From assembly GCA_964651045.1 (NCBI GenBank), contig CAZYVD010000009.1, positions 1-64,000 on the forward strand: a DNA stretch of 64,000 bases. The letters run 5' to 3'. The translations under genes were made by a program, and so were the position numbers. The notes under the pieces were generated by a model that saw nothing but the letters and a program-made list of their open reading frames with translations, had not been told where the DNA came from and ran no database searches. Of this stretch, positions 46,432-54,773 are shown one piece after another (the stretch's first letter is position 1; the number at the start of each line of letters is the position of its first letter). Source of the DNA: CAZYVD01 sp964651045. GTDB lineage: Bacteria; Zhuqueibacterota; QNDG01; DSAB01.

Positions 46432-46488
46432 CGAGAGTTTTAAAAAATCTTTGTATCACTCAGGGTTCAAATAAACTCCCTCCCACTC
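46425..46488 (-). promoter_or_regulatory. Antiterminator of the aromatic attenuator
   Basis: Minus strand GAGTGGGAGGGAG (46488-46476), inside the leader peptide coding sequence, can pair with CTCTCGCCCACTC (46437-46425). That is 12 of 13 positions, one being a G-U pair, and it uses up the 5' arm of the terminator. A shorter competing hairpin TCCCA/TGGGA precedes it. The structures are therefore mutually exclusive. Confidence 0.75.
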
Positions 46489-46549
46489 TTGGGAAAAAAT
46501 ACCAATAGTAATACCAAAAATAGAAAGATTTAAAGGTGTGTGTTTTCAT
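46460..46549 (-). CDS. Aromatic leader peptide of the aro operon attenuator
   Basis: 29-codon open frame on the minus strand (ATG at 46549, TGA at 46460) that begins MKTHTFKS and continues with eleven consecutive aromatic residues, FYFWYYYWYFF (residues 9-19), before PRVGGSLFEP. In total it holds six Phe, five Tyr and two Trp. Such runs occur in E. coli pheL, pheM and trpL leaders, where a ribosome stalled for lack of charged tRNA lets the antiterminator form. It sits between a strong promoter (46585-46613) and the terminator (46405-46431) and directly upstream of chorismate mutase, DAHP synthase and prephenate dehydrogenase. The ribosome-binding site is weak (AGAAG, about 15 bases upstream). 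The role is inferred from structure but the match to the classical design is strong. Confidence 0.88.
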   Translation of the reverse strand: MKTHTFKSFYFWYYYWYFFPRVGGSLFEP

Positions 46550-46584
46550 CGATTGATTTTTTTCTTCTGAAATGATCATGGATA

Positions 46585-46613
46585 AATATATAAATAATAT
46601 TATCAATTGTCAA
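46585..46613 (-). promoter_or_regulatory. Promoter of the aromatic amino acid operon
   Basis: Minus strand TTGACA (46608-46613), 17-base spacer, TATATT (46585-46590). The predicted start near 46578 gives about 30 bases before the leader-peptide ATG. Confidence 0.75.
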
Positions 46614-46720
46614 GTAAAACTTTAAGAAATTTGTTGCCTATTTGATGAATATATTAGCAGAACGTTTGATAAATACGTCAACTATTTCATCAGTACTTAA
46701 AGATTGAAAAAACAAAACTC

Positions 46721-46749
46721 TTGCAAATATGATACATTTTGATTATAAT
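46721..46749 (+). promoter_or_regulatory. Promoter of the nitroreductase gene
   Basis: TTGCAA (46721-46726), 17-base spacer, TATAAT (46744-46749). Divergent from the aromatic operon promoter; the 46550-46793 stretch otherwise holds only these two promoters and the untranslated leaders. Confidence 0.7.
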
Positions 46750-46793
46750 TAAATCAATATTATATTGATCGTTTGGAAAGAGAGGTAATTGTA

Positions 46794-47408
46794 ATGGGTA
46801 GTGCATATGATATAATATGTGAACGCCGTTCTATAAGGAGATTTAAGAAAAAGAAGATTTCTAAAGAAAAATTATTAAAGATGGTAAATGCCGCACGTCT
46901 TGCACCTTCGGCTGCAAATATCCAACCTTGTGAATTTATAGTGGTAGATGAAAAGAAGCTATTGGATGAGGTTTTTGAAAATGTGAAGTGGGCAGGATAT
47001 ATTTCTCCTTCAGGCGATCCTCCAAAAGATCATAGACCCGTAGCATACATAATTGTACTAATAGATTTAAATAAGAAAAAAAAGGGGGGGGAGCAAGACG
47101 CAGCCGCATCAATCCAGAACATATTGTTGACTGCATGGGAAGAGAGCATAGGAAGCTGCTGGATTGGATCGATTAACCGAAAAAGGATAAAGAGAATATT
47201 TAAGATTCCTCACCATTTAAAAGTAAATTCAATTGTGGCCTTAGGATACATTGGTGAGAAACCAGTTATAGAGGAGGTTAAGGAGTCAATACGTTACTGG
47301 AAGGATGATAGAGGGGTACTGCATGTTCCCAAAAGAAGGATAGAGGATATTTGTTACTTTAATATGTACATGAAGAGATTGGGAGTTGAAACAAATGCGG
47401 AAAGATAA
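46794..47408 (+). CDS. Nitroreductase-family flavoprotein
   Basis: 204-residue FMN-dependent nitroreductase-type protein. ATG at 46794 (MGSAYDIICERRSIRRFK) is preferred to an in-frame TTG at 46773 because AGAGAGGT precedes it and the family motif RRSIR begins close behind. APSAANIQPCEFIVVDE (FMN-binding), AAASIQNILLTAWEESIGSCWIG and IVALGYIGEKP are typical. Physiological substrate unknown. It overlaps the R3H gene, its neighbour in what looks like an operon. Confidence 0.88.
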   Translation: MGSAYDIICERRSIRRFKKKKISKEKLLKMVNAARLAPSAANIQPCEFIVVDEKKLLDEVFENVKWAGYISPSGDPPKDHRPVAYIIVLIDLNKKKKGGEQDAAASIQNILLTAWEESIGSCWIGSINRKRIKRIFKIPHHLKVNSIVALGYIGEKPVIEEVKESIRYWKDDRGVLHVPKRRIEDICYFNMYMKRLGVETNAER

Positions 47409-47856
47409 TCTAAATAGCGAAAAGGAAAAGAGAACAATCAATATAGAGAAGATGATAAGAGATATTGAACAGCATTTTGGCAATGGTTTTAGGCCTTACG
47501 TTTTGCGAGATTTAAAGAGATTCCAGATAAGAAAAATAAAAAACCAATTGGAAAAAAATGAAGAATATAAGATAAAAGAATACAGAGACGAATTAACCAG
47601 TGTAGTAAAAATATTTCCAGTGGGAAAGTTGAGGAGATTAGCCGAACAGAAGGCACAGGAAGTCATAATGAAGGGAACTTCAGAGGCTCTTCCTCCTATG
47701 GGTGCTTTTGAGAGATTCATTATTCACGACTACTTGAAGGATCGTGAGGGAATAAAAACAGAGAGCTTTGGCATTCAGGGAAAGGACAGACACGTAGAAA
47801 TCCAGCCAGTATTTGGACGAACATTAAAGAAATCAAGACGCAGGTTAATTAAATAG
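47395..47856 (+). CDS. R3H-domain nucleic-acid-binding protein
   Basis: 153-residue protein. The C-terminal half is an R3H domain: LPPMGAFERFIIHDYLKDRE with the Arg-x3-His motif RFIIH, then IKTESFGIQGKDRHVEIQP. The N-terminal 85 residues are highly charged and helical, without a recognisable KH domain, so it is not a full Jag/KhpB. R3H domains bind single-stranded RNA or DNA. ATG at 47395 with GGGAG nine bases upstream overlaps the nitroreductase gene by 14 bases. Confidence 0.82.
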   Translation: MRKDNLNSEKEKRTINIEKMIRDIEQHFGNGFRPYVLRDLKRFQIRKIKNQLEKNEEYKIKEYRDELTSVVKIFPVGKLRRLAEQKAQEVIMKGTSEALPPMGAFERFIIHDYLKDREGIKTESFGIQGKDRHVEIQPVFGRTLKKSRRRLIK

Positions 47857-47880
47857 TCAATTACTTGTGGAGAAAGCAAG

Positions 47881-48255
47881 ATGAAGAATGATGTTTTGAT
47901 TGTTGATGATGACAGGTCTGTAATCAGAACAGTAAAGAGAATATTAACACGTGCTGGACTGAATGTATATGTGGCAGAGAGCGGTGAAGAGTGTTTAAAC
48001 CATTTAGAGAAGGGTTTCCAGGGCTTGATTTTAATGGATATAATCATGCCAGAAATGGATGGATGGGATACAATAGATGAAATCGTAAAAAGGGGATTGA
48101 TGAAAGATATAATAATCTGCATGCTTACTGGAAAGGATGAGCCTGGCGAGAGGATGGAGAGTCTCAAGGAGTATGTAATAGACTATATAAGAAAGCCATT
48201 CAATATGGAAACTCTTGTTGATGTTGTTAAAAACTATCTTTCTTATTTAAAATAA
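47881..48255 (+). CDS. CheY-like response regulator receiver protein
   Basis: 124-residue single-domain receiver. VLIVDDDRSVIRT (acidic pocket, residues about 4-16), phosphoacceptor Asp in LILMDIIMPEMDGWDT, and conserved Lys in YIRKPFNMET. No output domain. Its stop overlaps the CheB-like gene ATG by one base (TAATG), so the two are probably translated together. Confidence 0.93.
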   Translation: MKNDVLIVDDDRSVIRTVKRILTRAGLNVYVAESGEECLNHLEKGFQGLILMDIIMPEMDGWDTIDEIVKRGLMKDIIICMLTGKDEPGERMESLKEYVIDYIRKPFNMETLVDVVKNYLSYLK

Positions 48256-48824
48256 TGTCTGTAAATACAATAACCATTATAGGCTCTTCTGCAGGAGGGC
48301 CAAGAATCCTGAAAGAGATATTTAAAGAACTTCCAGTATTGAATGGCGCAATAGTATTAATTCAGCACATGCCAGAGTTTATAAATATTCCATTTTGTGA
48401 GAGTCTCGATCAACTGACAGATATGAAAGTAAAGATTGCCGAGGATTGGGAGAGTTTGAACAGTGGAGTGGTTTATATAGCTCCAAGCGGCAGGCACTTA
48501 TTGATCCACAGGAACAGGCAGATAAGATTGGTCAAAGGCGAGAAGTATCACCATGTGTGTCCTTCTATAGATGTAACCATGAAGTCGCTAACACCCCAGG
48601 GAGGAATAAGACACATTGGGATAGTTCTGACAGGCATGGGGAACGATGGTGCCGAGGGAATAAAACATATTAAGAATGTAGGTGGAATAACAATAGCACA
48701 GGATGAAGAGACGAGCATAATCTACGGTATGCCCAAGGAGGCAAGATTGACAGGCTGTGTGGATATGATCTTGAATCCGGGACAGATAAGGGAGCAGTTG
48801 GTAAATCTCATGAATCTTCAATGA
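48255..48824 (+). CDS. CheB-type protein-glutamate methylesterase, catalytic domain only
   Basis: 189-residue stand-alone CheB catalytic domain: IIGSSAGGPRILKE (Ser in GSSAGGP), VLIQHMPEF with the catalytic His, and GIVLTGMGNDGAEGIK with the catalytic Asp. The receiver normally fused to CheB is here the separate upstream gene. No methyl-accepting receptor, CheA or CheR is visible in the window, so the pathway it serves is unknown; stand-alone CheB proteins can act outside flagellar chemotaxis. Confidence 0.9.
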   Translation: MSVNTITIIGSSAGGPRILKEIFKELPVLNGAIVLIQHMPEFINIPFCESLDQLTDMKVKIAEDWESLNSGVVYIAPSGRHLLIHRNRQIRLVKGEKYHHVCPSIDVTMKSLTPQGGIRHIGIVLTGMGNDGAEGIKHIKNVGGITIAQDEETSIIYGMPKEARLTGCVDMILNPGQIREQLVNLMNLQ

Positions 48825-48837
48825 CACAAGGGAATAA

Positions 48838-50631
48838 ATGAAAATAAGATATCCTATTTTAATAGCTTCATGCCTATGTTTTGTTCCATGTTTTGCACAG
48901 AAGATCTACAATTTAGAACCTGTAGTAGTAACATCATCAAGGATAGGAAGCCATCTATGTATGGGAATCAGAGAAGTGATCATATTGGAAAGGGAAGATG
49001 TATCACTTCTACCTGCCCAATCGATATGTGAATTGTTGAAATATATTTCTTCTGTTGATCTAAAGAGAAGGGGAATTGGAGGCATTCAATCAGATTTTGC
49101 TATAAGGGGAAGCACATTTGAGCAGGTTTTAATTCTCATAGATGGTGTAAGAATTAATGATCCCCAGACAGGGCATCACAATTCAGATATACCCCTCGAT
49201 GTTTCCGACATAGAAAGGATAGAGATAGTTCCCGGACATTGCAGCTCCATATATGGTTCAGAGGGATTTGGTGGAGTCATAAACATTATTACAAGAGTGC
49301 CGAGAAAGAGTTCTTCTTCGTTATCAATAACAACAGGAAGCTTTGGTACATATTCAGGTCTAATATCAAACTCATTTTGTTCTGGTAATATTAGAAGCCG
49401 TTTGACTGTAAAGAGAGAGGCCTCATCCGGATACAGGCCCGACTCTGACTACGATCTATTTAACTCCTCGTTTCATTCCAACATCTCTCTAAAAAGGGGC
49501 ATGATTGATTTTTTTCTAGGATGGATAGAGAAGGATTTTGGAGCGAACGGATTTTATGCAAACTTTCCATCAAGAGAGAATACTTCAAGTTTCAACACTG
49601 CCATAGGATTAGTTCATCAGTTAAGCAATCCTGTTGTAATTAAATACAGGTTATTTAATAGGATACATAGGGATAAATTTGTCCTTGATTACAATCGCCC
49701 TGAGTGGTATAAAAATAGACACAGGACCAGTGTTAGTGGCTGTGAGCTTCAGGCAAATATCGATTTAAAGAGTCAGAGGCAGATTGCAGTCGGATTGGAT
49801 TTGTTAGAAGAGTCGATAGTAAGTTCGAATTTGGGGGAGAGGAAAAGATACAGGATGGGCTATTATTTAGAAATCCTTTATCCAGTGAGGAAAAATCTCG
49901 TAATCGATTTGAGTACAAGATGCGATCAGCAGAGCAGATGGGGAATCGAGTTCAGTCCATCCATAAGCCTTGAATATAGAATGGGATCAAAGATTTCGTG
50001 GCACACATCTGTTGGCAGAGTATTCAGGGCTCCGACATTTACAGAGATGTACTACACTTCTCCTGCAAACATTGGAGATCCAGATCTAAAACCTGAATGG
50101 GGATGGTCAGCAGAAACAGGATTAAATTTGGATGGGGAATATAACAGTCACAAAATCAATCTCTTCATCAGAGACGAATATGATCTGATCGACTGGGTTA
50201 CCGATCAAATTGGCAAGCCGTGGAAGGTAATGAACATTGGAAGAGTGTGGTGTGCAGGGGTATCTGTCGGCGGAAGGTGCAGAATCAACAGTCACTTGAG
50301 ATTAAATTATGGATACACATTTATTGAAAAGCGGAATTTAAAGAAGAGTCGATATATTTCTAAATATGGATTCAATGTTTTGAGACACAACCTATCCCTG
50401 ATAGCATTAATAAAATGGTCGAGAATAATAAATCAGAGTTTGATCTTACAAATTAAGAATAGAGACTCTGATAATTCTTATGTTATTCTGGACTCAAAAT
50501 TTTCATTCACACTGAGGAATTTTAAAACATTTATTGAATTCTCAAACATATTGAATGTTTTTTATGAAGAGATACCCGGAGTTCCAATGCCAGGAAGAGC
50601 ACTCATGGCAGGAATTGGATTAAATATATAG
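48838..50631 (+). CDS. TonB-dependent outer-membrane receptor (BtuB-like)
   Basis: 597-residue receptor. Signal peptide residues about 1-20, then LEPVVVTSSRIG resembling a TonB box and plug start. The plug contains LKYISSVDLKRRGIGGIQSDFAIRGS, VLILIDGVRINDPQTGHH and GSEGFGGVINIITR (read in short parts). A long C-terminal beta-barrel ends MAGIGLNI. The short length and plug style resemble vitamin B12-type receptors; the ligand is unknown. It lies 13 bases after the CheB-like gene. Confidence 0.88.
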   Translation: MKIRYPILIASCLCFVPCFAQKIYNLEPVVVTSSRIGSHLCMGIREVIILEREDVSLLPAQSICELLKYISSVDLKRRGIGGIQSDFAIRGSTFEQVLILIDGVRINDPQTGHHNSDIPLDVSDIERIEIVPGHCSSIYGSEGFGGVINIITRVPRKSSSSLSITTGSFGTYSGLISNSFCSGNIRSRLTVKREASSGYRPDSDYDLFNSSFHSNISLKRGMIDFFLGWIEKDFGANGFYANFPSRENTSSFNTAIGLVHQLSNPVVIKYRLFNRIHRDKFVLDYNRPEWYKNRHRTSVSGCELQANIDLKSQRQIAVGLDLLEESIVSSNLGERKRYRMGYYLEILYPVRKNLVIDLSTRCDQQSRWGIEFSPSISLEYRMGSKISWHTSVGRVFRAPTFTEMYYTSPANIGDPDLKPEWGWSAETGLNLDGEYNSHKINLFIRDEYDLIDWVTDQIGKPWKVMNIGRVWCAGVSVGGRCRINSHLRLNYGYTFIEKRNLKKSRYISKYGFNVLRHNLSLIALIKWSRIINQSLILQIKNRDSDNSYVILDSKFSFTLRNFKTFIEFSNILNVFYEEIPGVPMPGRALMAGIGLNI

Positions 50632-50644
50632 AGGAGGATTTAGT

Positions 50645-52663
50645 TTGTATCGTGATTCAAAAAATTCAGATCTGGGTAATCTTACGGCAAATACTATAAG
50701 AATGCTTGCTGTAGATGCCATACAGAGGGCAAACTCTGGACATCCAGGTGTTGTTATGGGAATGGCTGACTGTGCATATGTTCTGTGGACTAGGTTTCTT
50801 AAATTCAACCCTGAAGATCCACAATGGCACAACAGAGATAGATTTGTGCTTTCAGCCGGTCATGGATCGATGCTTCTCTATGCGCTTCTTCACCTTTCTG
50901 AATATGATGTTTCCATTGATGATATTAAACAGTTTCGCCAGTGGAAGAGTAGAACTCCAGGGCACCCCGAATATGGATGTGTGCCGGGTGTTGAAACAAC
51001 AACGGGTCCACTTGGTCAGGGTTTTGCAAATGGAGTAGGCATGGCTCTGGCTGCAAAGATAATTGGATCGAAATTTAATACTGAGGATTTTAATATAATA
51101 GATCACTACATATATGGTATTGTAAGCGACGGTGATTTAATGGAGGGCATATCAGCAGAGGCTGCCTCTATTGCTGGACATCTTGGATTGGGAAACATCA
51201 TCTATATATATGATGACAACTCGGTCACGATTGAAGGAAGTACGAGTATTACCTTTTCAGAGAATGTCAAAGATAGATTCGACTCATATGGATGGCACAC
51301 GGTACGGATCGATGGCCACTGCCATGAAGAAATTGAGAGTGCAATATCACAGGCAATAGAGGAGAGACAAAGACCGACCCTGATTCTGGCAAGGACTCAC
51401 CTAGGTTTTGGGAGTCCAAATAAACAGGATGATCCATCATGTCACGGCGCTCCACTTGGTGAGGAAGAGGTAGCTCTGACCAAAAAAAATATAGGCTGGC
51501 CTCTTGACAGAGAATTTTTTGTACCAAATGAGGTTAGAAGATTGTTTAAAGAGAGGGTCAGTGAACTGAAAGGGGTTTATAAAGAATGGAAAGAGCGATT
51601 CGATAAATGGAAAAAACAAAACCCTGATCTTTTTTCTGTATGGCAAAAAATGATAAATAAAGATATTCCCGAAAGGATTGACGATCTGTTTTTACAATCT
51701 GTTAAAGATCAGCCTGCAGCAACAAGAGTCACAAGTGGAGAGATTCTTCAAAAGGCTGCTGAGGTGGTACCATCTCTTTATGGAGGATCTGCTGATCTTG
51801 CACCTTCGAATAAGTCGTACATCAAGAATGGAGGTTCGATCTGTTCAAATGATTTCACAGGCAGAAATATTCACTTTGGTATAAGAGAGCATGGGATGGC
51901 GGGAGTGTTGAATGGCATGGCACTGTATGGTGGTATCATTCCATACGGCGCAACGTTTTTAGTATTTTCAGATTATATGCGTCCATCTATAAGGCTTGCT
52001 GCAATGATGGGGCTTCAGGTAATATACATATTTTCACATGACAGTATATTTGTTGGAGAGGATGGTCCAACTCATCAGCCGGTCGAGCAGATAGCATCAT
52101 TAAGGGTTATACCAAACTTGACTCTCATTAGACCTGCAGATGGGGTAGAGACGGCTGCTGCATGGTCGATGGCCCTGAATAACAGGAAGGGCCCAACAGC
52201 ACTGTGTTTAACACGGCAGAAGGTTATGCCTCTAAAAAGACCAGAGGGTTTTAAAATAGAGAATGTAAATAGAGGCGGATATATAATAAAACATGAAGAT
52301 GGTGAGCCAGATTTGATACTAATTGCAAGCGGCTCAGAGGTATCGATTTGTATTGAGGCAGCAGAAATTTTAAATGGTTCGAAGATGAGAGTAAGAGTCG
52401 TCTCTATGCCGAGTCTGGACATATTTAAAAATGAATCAGAATCCTACAGGAAATCTGTCATACCTGAGGATGATATACCTGTTGTAATCGTAGAGGCTGG
52501 AGTATTGGCAGGATGGGAAGATATAGTCAGAAAACCATTGCTATTTATTGGTTTAAAAGATTTTGGCAGTTCTGCTCCTTATAATGTTCTTGCTGAGAAG
52601 TTTGGTTTTACTGGAAGAGCAGTCGCAGAGATGGTCTCATGCTGGATTAAGGATACTGCCTAA
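50645..52663 (+). CDS. tkt: Transketolase
   Basis: 672-residue thiamine-diphosphate enzyme moving two-carbon units between sugar phosphates. N-terminal IQRANSGHPGVVMGMAD, GHGSMLLYALLH, SDGDLMEGISAEAAS (metal/ThDP) and the C-terminal EHGMAGVLNGMALYGG are typical. Full length, both halves on one chain. TTG start at 50645 following AGGAGG directly after the receptor stop. It supplies erythrose 4-phosphate to the DAHP synthase encoded at 45210. Confidence 0.96.
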   Translation: MYRDSKNSDLGNLTANTIRMLAVDAIQRANSGHPGVVMGMADCAYVLWTRFLKFNPEDPQWHNRDRFVLSAGHGSMLLYALLHLSEYDVSIDDIKQFRQWKSRTPGHPEYGCVPGVETTTGPLGQGFANGVGMALAAKIIGSKFNTEDFNIIDHYIYGIVSDGDLMEGISAEAASIAGHLGLGNIIYIYDDNSVTIEGSTSITFSENVKDRFDSYGWHTVRIDGHCHEEIESAISQAIEERQRPTLILARTHLGFGSPNKQDDPSCHGAPLGEEEVALTKKNIGWPLDREFFVPNEVRRLFKERVSELKGVYKEWKERFDKWKKQNPDLFSVWQKMINKDIPERIDDLFLQSVKDQPAATRVTSGEILQKAAEVVPSLYGGSADLAPSNKSYIKNGGSICSNDFTGRNIHFGIREHGMAGVLNGMALYGGIIPYGATFLVFSDYMRPSIRLAAMMGLQVIYIFSHDSIFVGEDGPTHQPVEQIASLRVIPNLTLIRPADGVETAAAWSMALNNRKGPTALCLTRQKVMPLKRPEGFKIENVNRGGYIIKHEDGEPDLILIASGSEVSICIEAAEILNGSKMRVRVVSMPSLDIFKNESESYRKSVIPEDDIPVVIVEAGVLAGWEDIVRKPLLFIGLKDFGSSAPYNVLAEKFGFTGRAVAEMVSCWIKDTA

Positions 52664-52776
52664 TAAAATAGGAAATTTTAAATGATTTTACTTCTGATAT
52701 TCACATCTTTTTTTAGTTACATCTGTTATTAAGTTTAGATCGACTTGAAGATATTGCAAAGTTTTAAATTTTTTTC

Positions 52777-52805
52777 TTGATTCTTTTAAATTTATTAATT
52801 ATAAT
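52777..52805 (+). promoter_or_regulatory. Promoter of second HU gene
   Basis: TTGATT (52777-52782), 17-base spacer, TATAAT (52800-52805), about 84 bases ahead of the start. Confidence 0.65.
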
Positions 52806-52888
52806 CATATAAATATAAAATGATATTGTAAAATCAGGCAGTTATTTAAGGGCATACAACAAATTAATTGAGAATCCAGGAGGGAAAA

Positions 52889-53203
52889 ATGAGCCAGGTC
52901 CCAACAATTACCAAAAAGGATGTTGCAAAGCGTACTGCAAAGATAGTAAACGAAAAGATTCGCAGTACAGAGAAGATTGTTGACGGTGTGTTTACTGCAT
53001 TACGCCAGTTTATGGCCGAAGCAAATCCTGAGGTTCGTATAGAGATCAGAGATTTTGGAGTATTTGAAGTCAAAAAGACAAAACCAAAACCAAAGGCAAG
53101 AAATCCGCGTACAGGGGAAATAGTCTATGTTCCTGCAAGAAGGAAGACACATTTTAAACCGGGTAAGGCATTAAAAGATGTTTTAAAAAAACCACTGGAA
53201 TAA
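52889..53203 (+). CDS. HU/IHF-family DNA-binding protein (copy 2)
   Basis: 104 residues, the same length as copy 1 at 8551 and identical at 88 of 104 positions by hand alignment. ATG at 52889 after CAGGAGGG is chosen over an in-frame TTG at 52868. TITKKDVAKRTAKI, IEIRDFGVFEVKKTKPKPKA and VPARRKTHFKPGK are present. Unlike copy 1, which is inside an operon, this copy has its own promoter, which suggests separate expression. A weak hairpin TTTGAA/TTCAAA with T-run (53232-53260) may end the transcript. Confidence 0.95.
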   Translation: MSQVPTITKKDVAKRTAKIVNEKIRSTEKIVDGVFTALRQFMAEANPEVRIEIRDFGVFEVKKTKPKPKARNPRTGEIVYVPARRKTHFKPGKALKDVLKKPLE

Positions 53204-53254
53204 ATAGATTTGGTAAAATTTCTCTCTTGAATTTGAACTATTATCTGATTCAAA

Positions 53255-54445
53255 CTACTTTTTTAATTCGAGAAAATCATATAATTTGCCATCAATATCA
53301 TAGCACATTATTTGTACAACATTATCAAAGATGTTTACAAGGCAGTAGTGCCAGTTTCGCAAGATTTTTGCAGTAAACCAGCTTCTTGTTGGTGCAAACT
53401 CTTCGAGTTCAGCGCCACCACCTCCTGCTTGGATATAGATAACACCATCTTTTAAATCTACCTTGCCTTCTTTGATCGGCCAGGTTCTCTCATATGTATG
53501 GATGTGGCCATACCAGACAATATCAACATCATGCCTCTCATATAGTGAAGCAAGTTTGCGTACAGAGGTGTCACCGAGTGTTGAGTAAGTAGTTTTTGTG
53601 TTTCCATAATCATTTGAATCGGATGAGAACAGGGGATGATGATGTGCAACAAACTTCCACTTTGCCTTTGAATCCGAAAGAGCATGTTCAAGCCAGATGT
53701 ACTGTTTTGAGCCTTTTTTAAAATCGATATTTGTATCGACTATAAAAAATTCTGCATTCCCATAGCAGAAGGAGTAATAGTTTTCAGGGTCTGGATATGA
53801 GACATAATCATAGTACCAGTGCGAATTTCTCTCATGATTTCCAATTGCCACATATGTTGGTATGTAGTGCATAAAGCATGAGGCAGGATCAAGATATTCG
53901 TTTATCCACTGGCTCTTTATGTTTCCGTTTGAAACAACATCCCCTAGATGCAGAACAAAGTTTGGGCGTTCTGAATAGAGGAGTTCAGAAATCCTTTTAA
54001 ATCGCAAGGGATAGGTTCTCGAGTCACCAATAACAATAAAAGAGAATGGAGATCTCTCTTTAACAGAAGTCTGAAAAGTATAGCAGTCGCTTGCAGCGCA
54101 GTCTCCACTGCTGTCTGAAGAGATTACCCTGTAGTGGTAGTTGGTTTGAGGTTTAAGAGCTGTCAACACAATCTCATGGATGGTTTTCATGGTCGCTGAC
54201 CTAAATGAATTGTTAAGTGGATCCTGCTCGCCATATTCCACTACTGAAGATGCAGGAAGATTTGTTTCCCACATAATAGTAATTGAAGTTTGTGTAACAT
54301 GCTGAAGGTATGGCCCTGCAACAATTTTCAGAAATGGATCTTGATGAGCTCTATTTTGTGCAGCAGATTGATTGTTAATAGTCAAAAACAGGATCGATAT
54401 TGCCATAAGACGGATGGAAAGATTATACAATATTTGCTTTTTCAT
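53255..54445 (-). CDS. Purple-acid-phosphatase-like metallophosphoesterase, exported
   Basis: 396-residue exported phosphatase. Signal peptide residues about 1-29; N-terminal fibronectin-like domain AGPYLQHVTQTSITIMWET (residues about 39-130) as in purple acid phosphatases; catalytic domain with IVIGDSRTY, LHLGDVVSNG, AIGNHERN, VAHHHPLF and GHIHTYERT. Third metallophosphoesterase of the window. Substrate unknown. Confidence 0.9.
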   Translation of the reverse strand: MKKQILYNLSIRLMAISILFLTINNQSAAQNRAHQDPFLKIVAGPYLQHVTQTSITIMWETNLPASSVVEYGEQDPLNNSFRSATMKTIHEIVLTALKPQTNYHYRVISSDSSGDCAASDCYTFQTSVKERSPFSFIVIGDSRTYPLRFKRISELLYSERPNFVLHLGDVVSNGNIKSQWINEYLDPASCFMHYIPTYVAIGNHERNSHWYYDYVSYPDPENYYSFCYGNAEFFIVDTNIDFKKGSKQYIWLEHALSDSKAKWKFVAHHHPLFSSDSNDYGNTKTTYSTLGDTSVRKLASLYERHDVDIVWYGHIHTYERTWPIKEGKVDLKDGVIYIQAGGGGAELEEFAPTRSWFTAKILRNWHYCLVNIFDNVVQIMCYDIDGKLYDFLELKK

Positions 54446-54473
54446 AATCTATGTCCTTTATTATTGATAGAAT

Positions 54474-54499
54474 AAAAATGCCCCTTAAGAGATGGGGCA
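54474..54499 (-). terminator. Terminator of tRNA-Phe
   Basis: Minus strand TGCCCC (54484-54479 on the far side of the loop, with GGGGCA partner at 54494-54499), nine-base loop, followed by T5 at 54478-54474. Located just after the 3' end of the tRNA gene. Confidence 0.75.
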
Positions 54500-54511
54500 G
54501 AGTAGCTTTTG

Positions 54512-54584
<73 letters not shown>

Positions 54585-54601
54585 ACTGGTAATTGGAAAT
54601 A

Positions 54602-54630
54602 AATATAATAACTTTTATTTATAGTGTCAA
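54602..54630 (-). promoter_or_regulatory. Promoter of tRNA-Phe
   Basis: Minus strand TTGACA (54625-54630), 17-base spacer, TATATT (54602-54607). Very close to consensus. Confidence 0.75.
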
Positions 54631-54708
54631 GAAGAAAATAGTCAATTTTTTTAGATCAGACATTAAAAAATTGAGATATACCTTTGAAAAAAATTAATAT
54701 AAATTAAT

Positions 54709-54737
54709 TTGAAATTATAGTTTTTATTTATTACATT
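54709..54737 (+). promoter_or_regulatory. Probable promoter of the Asp-box protein gene
   Basis: TTGAAA (54709-54714), 17-base spacer, TACATT (54732-54737), about 30 bases before the ATG at 54774. Confidence 0.45.
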
Positions 54738-54773
54738 CCAGATCATTAATTTATTATGGAGAGGAGGAACAAA

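Noticed and set aside
46379..46549. T-box riboswitch upstream of the aromatic operon
   Set aside because: No T-box consensus or specifier stem is seen; the aromatic-rich leader peptide with overlapping antiterminator explains the region better.
47395..47856. Jag/KhpB
   Set aside because: Only the R3H domain is recognisable; no KH domain and no Jag N-terminal domain are visible.
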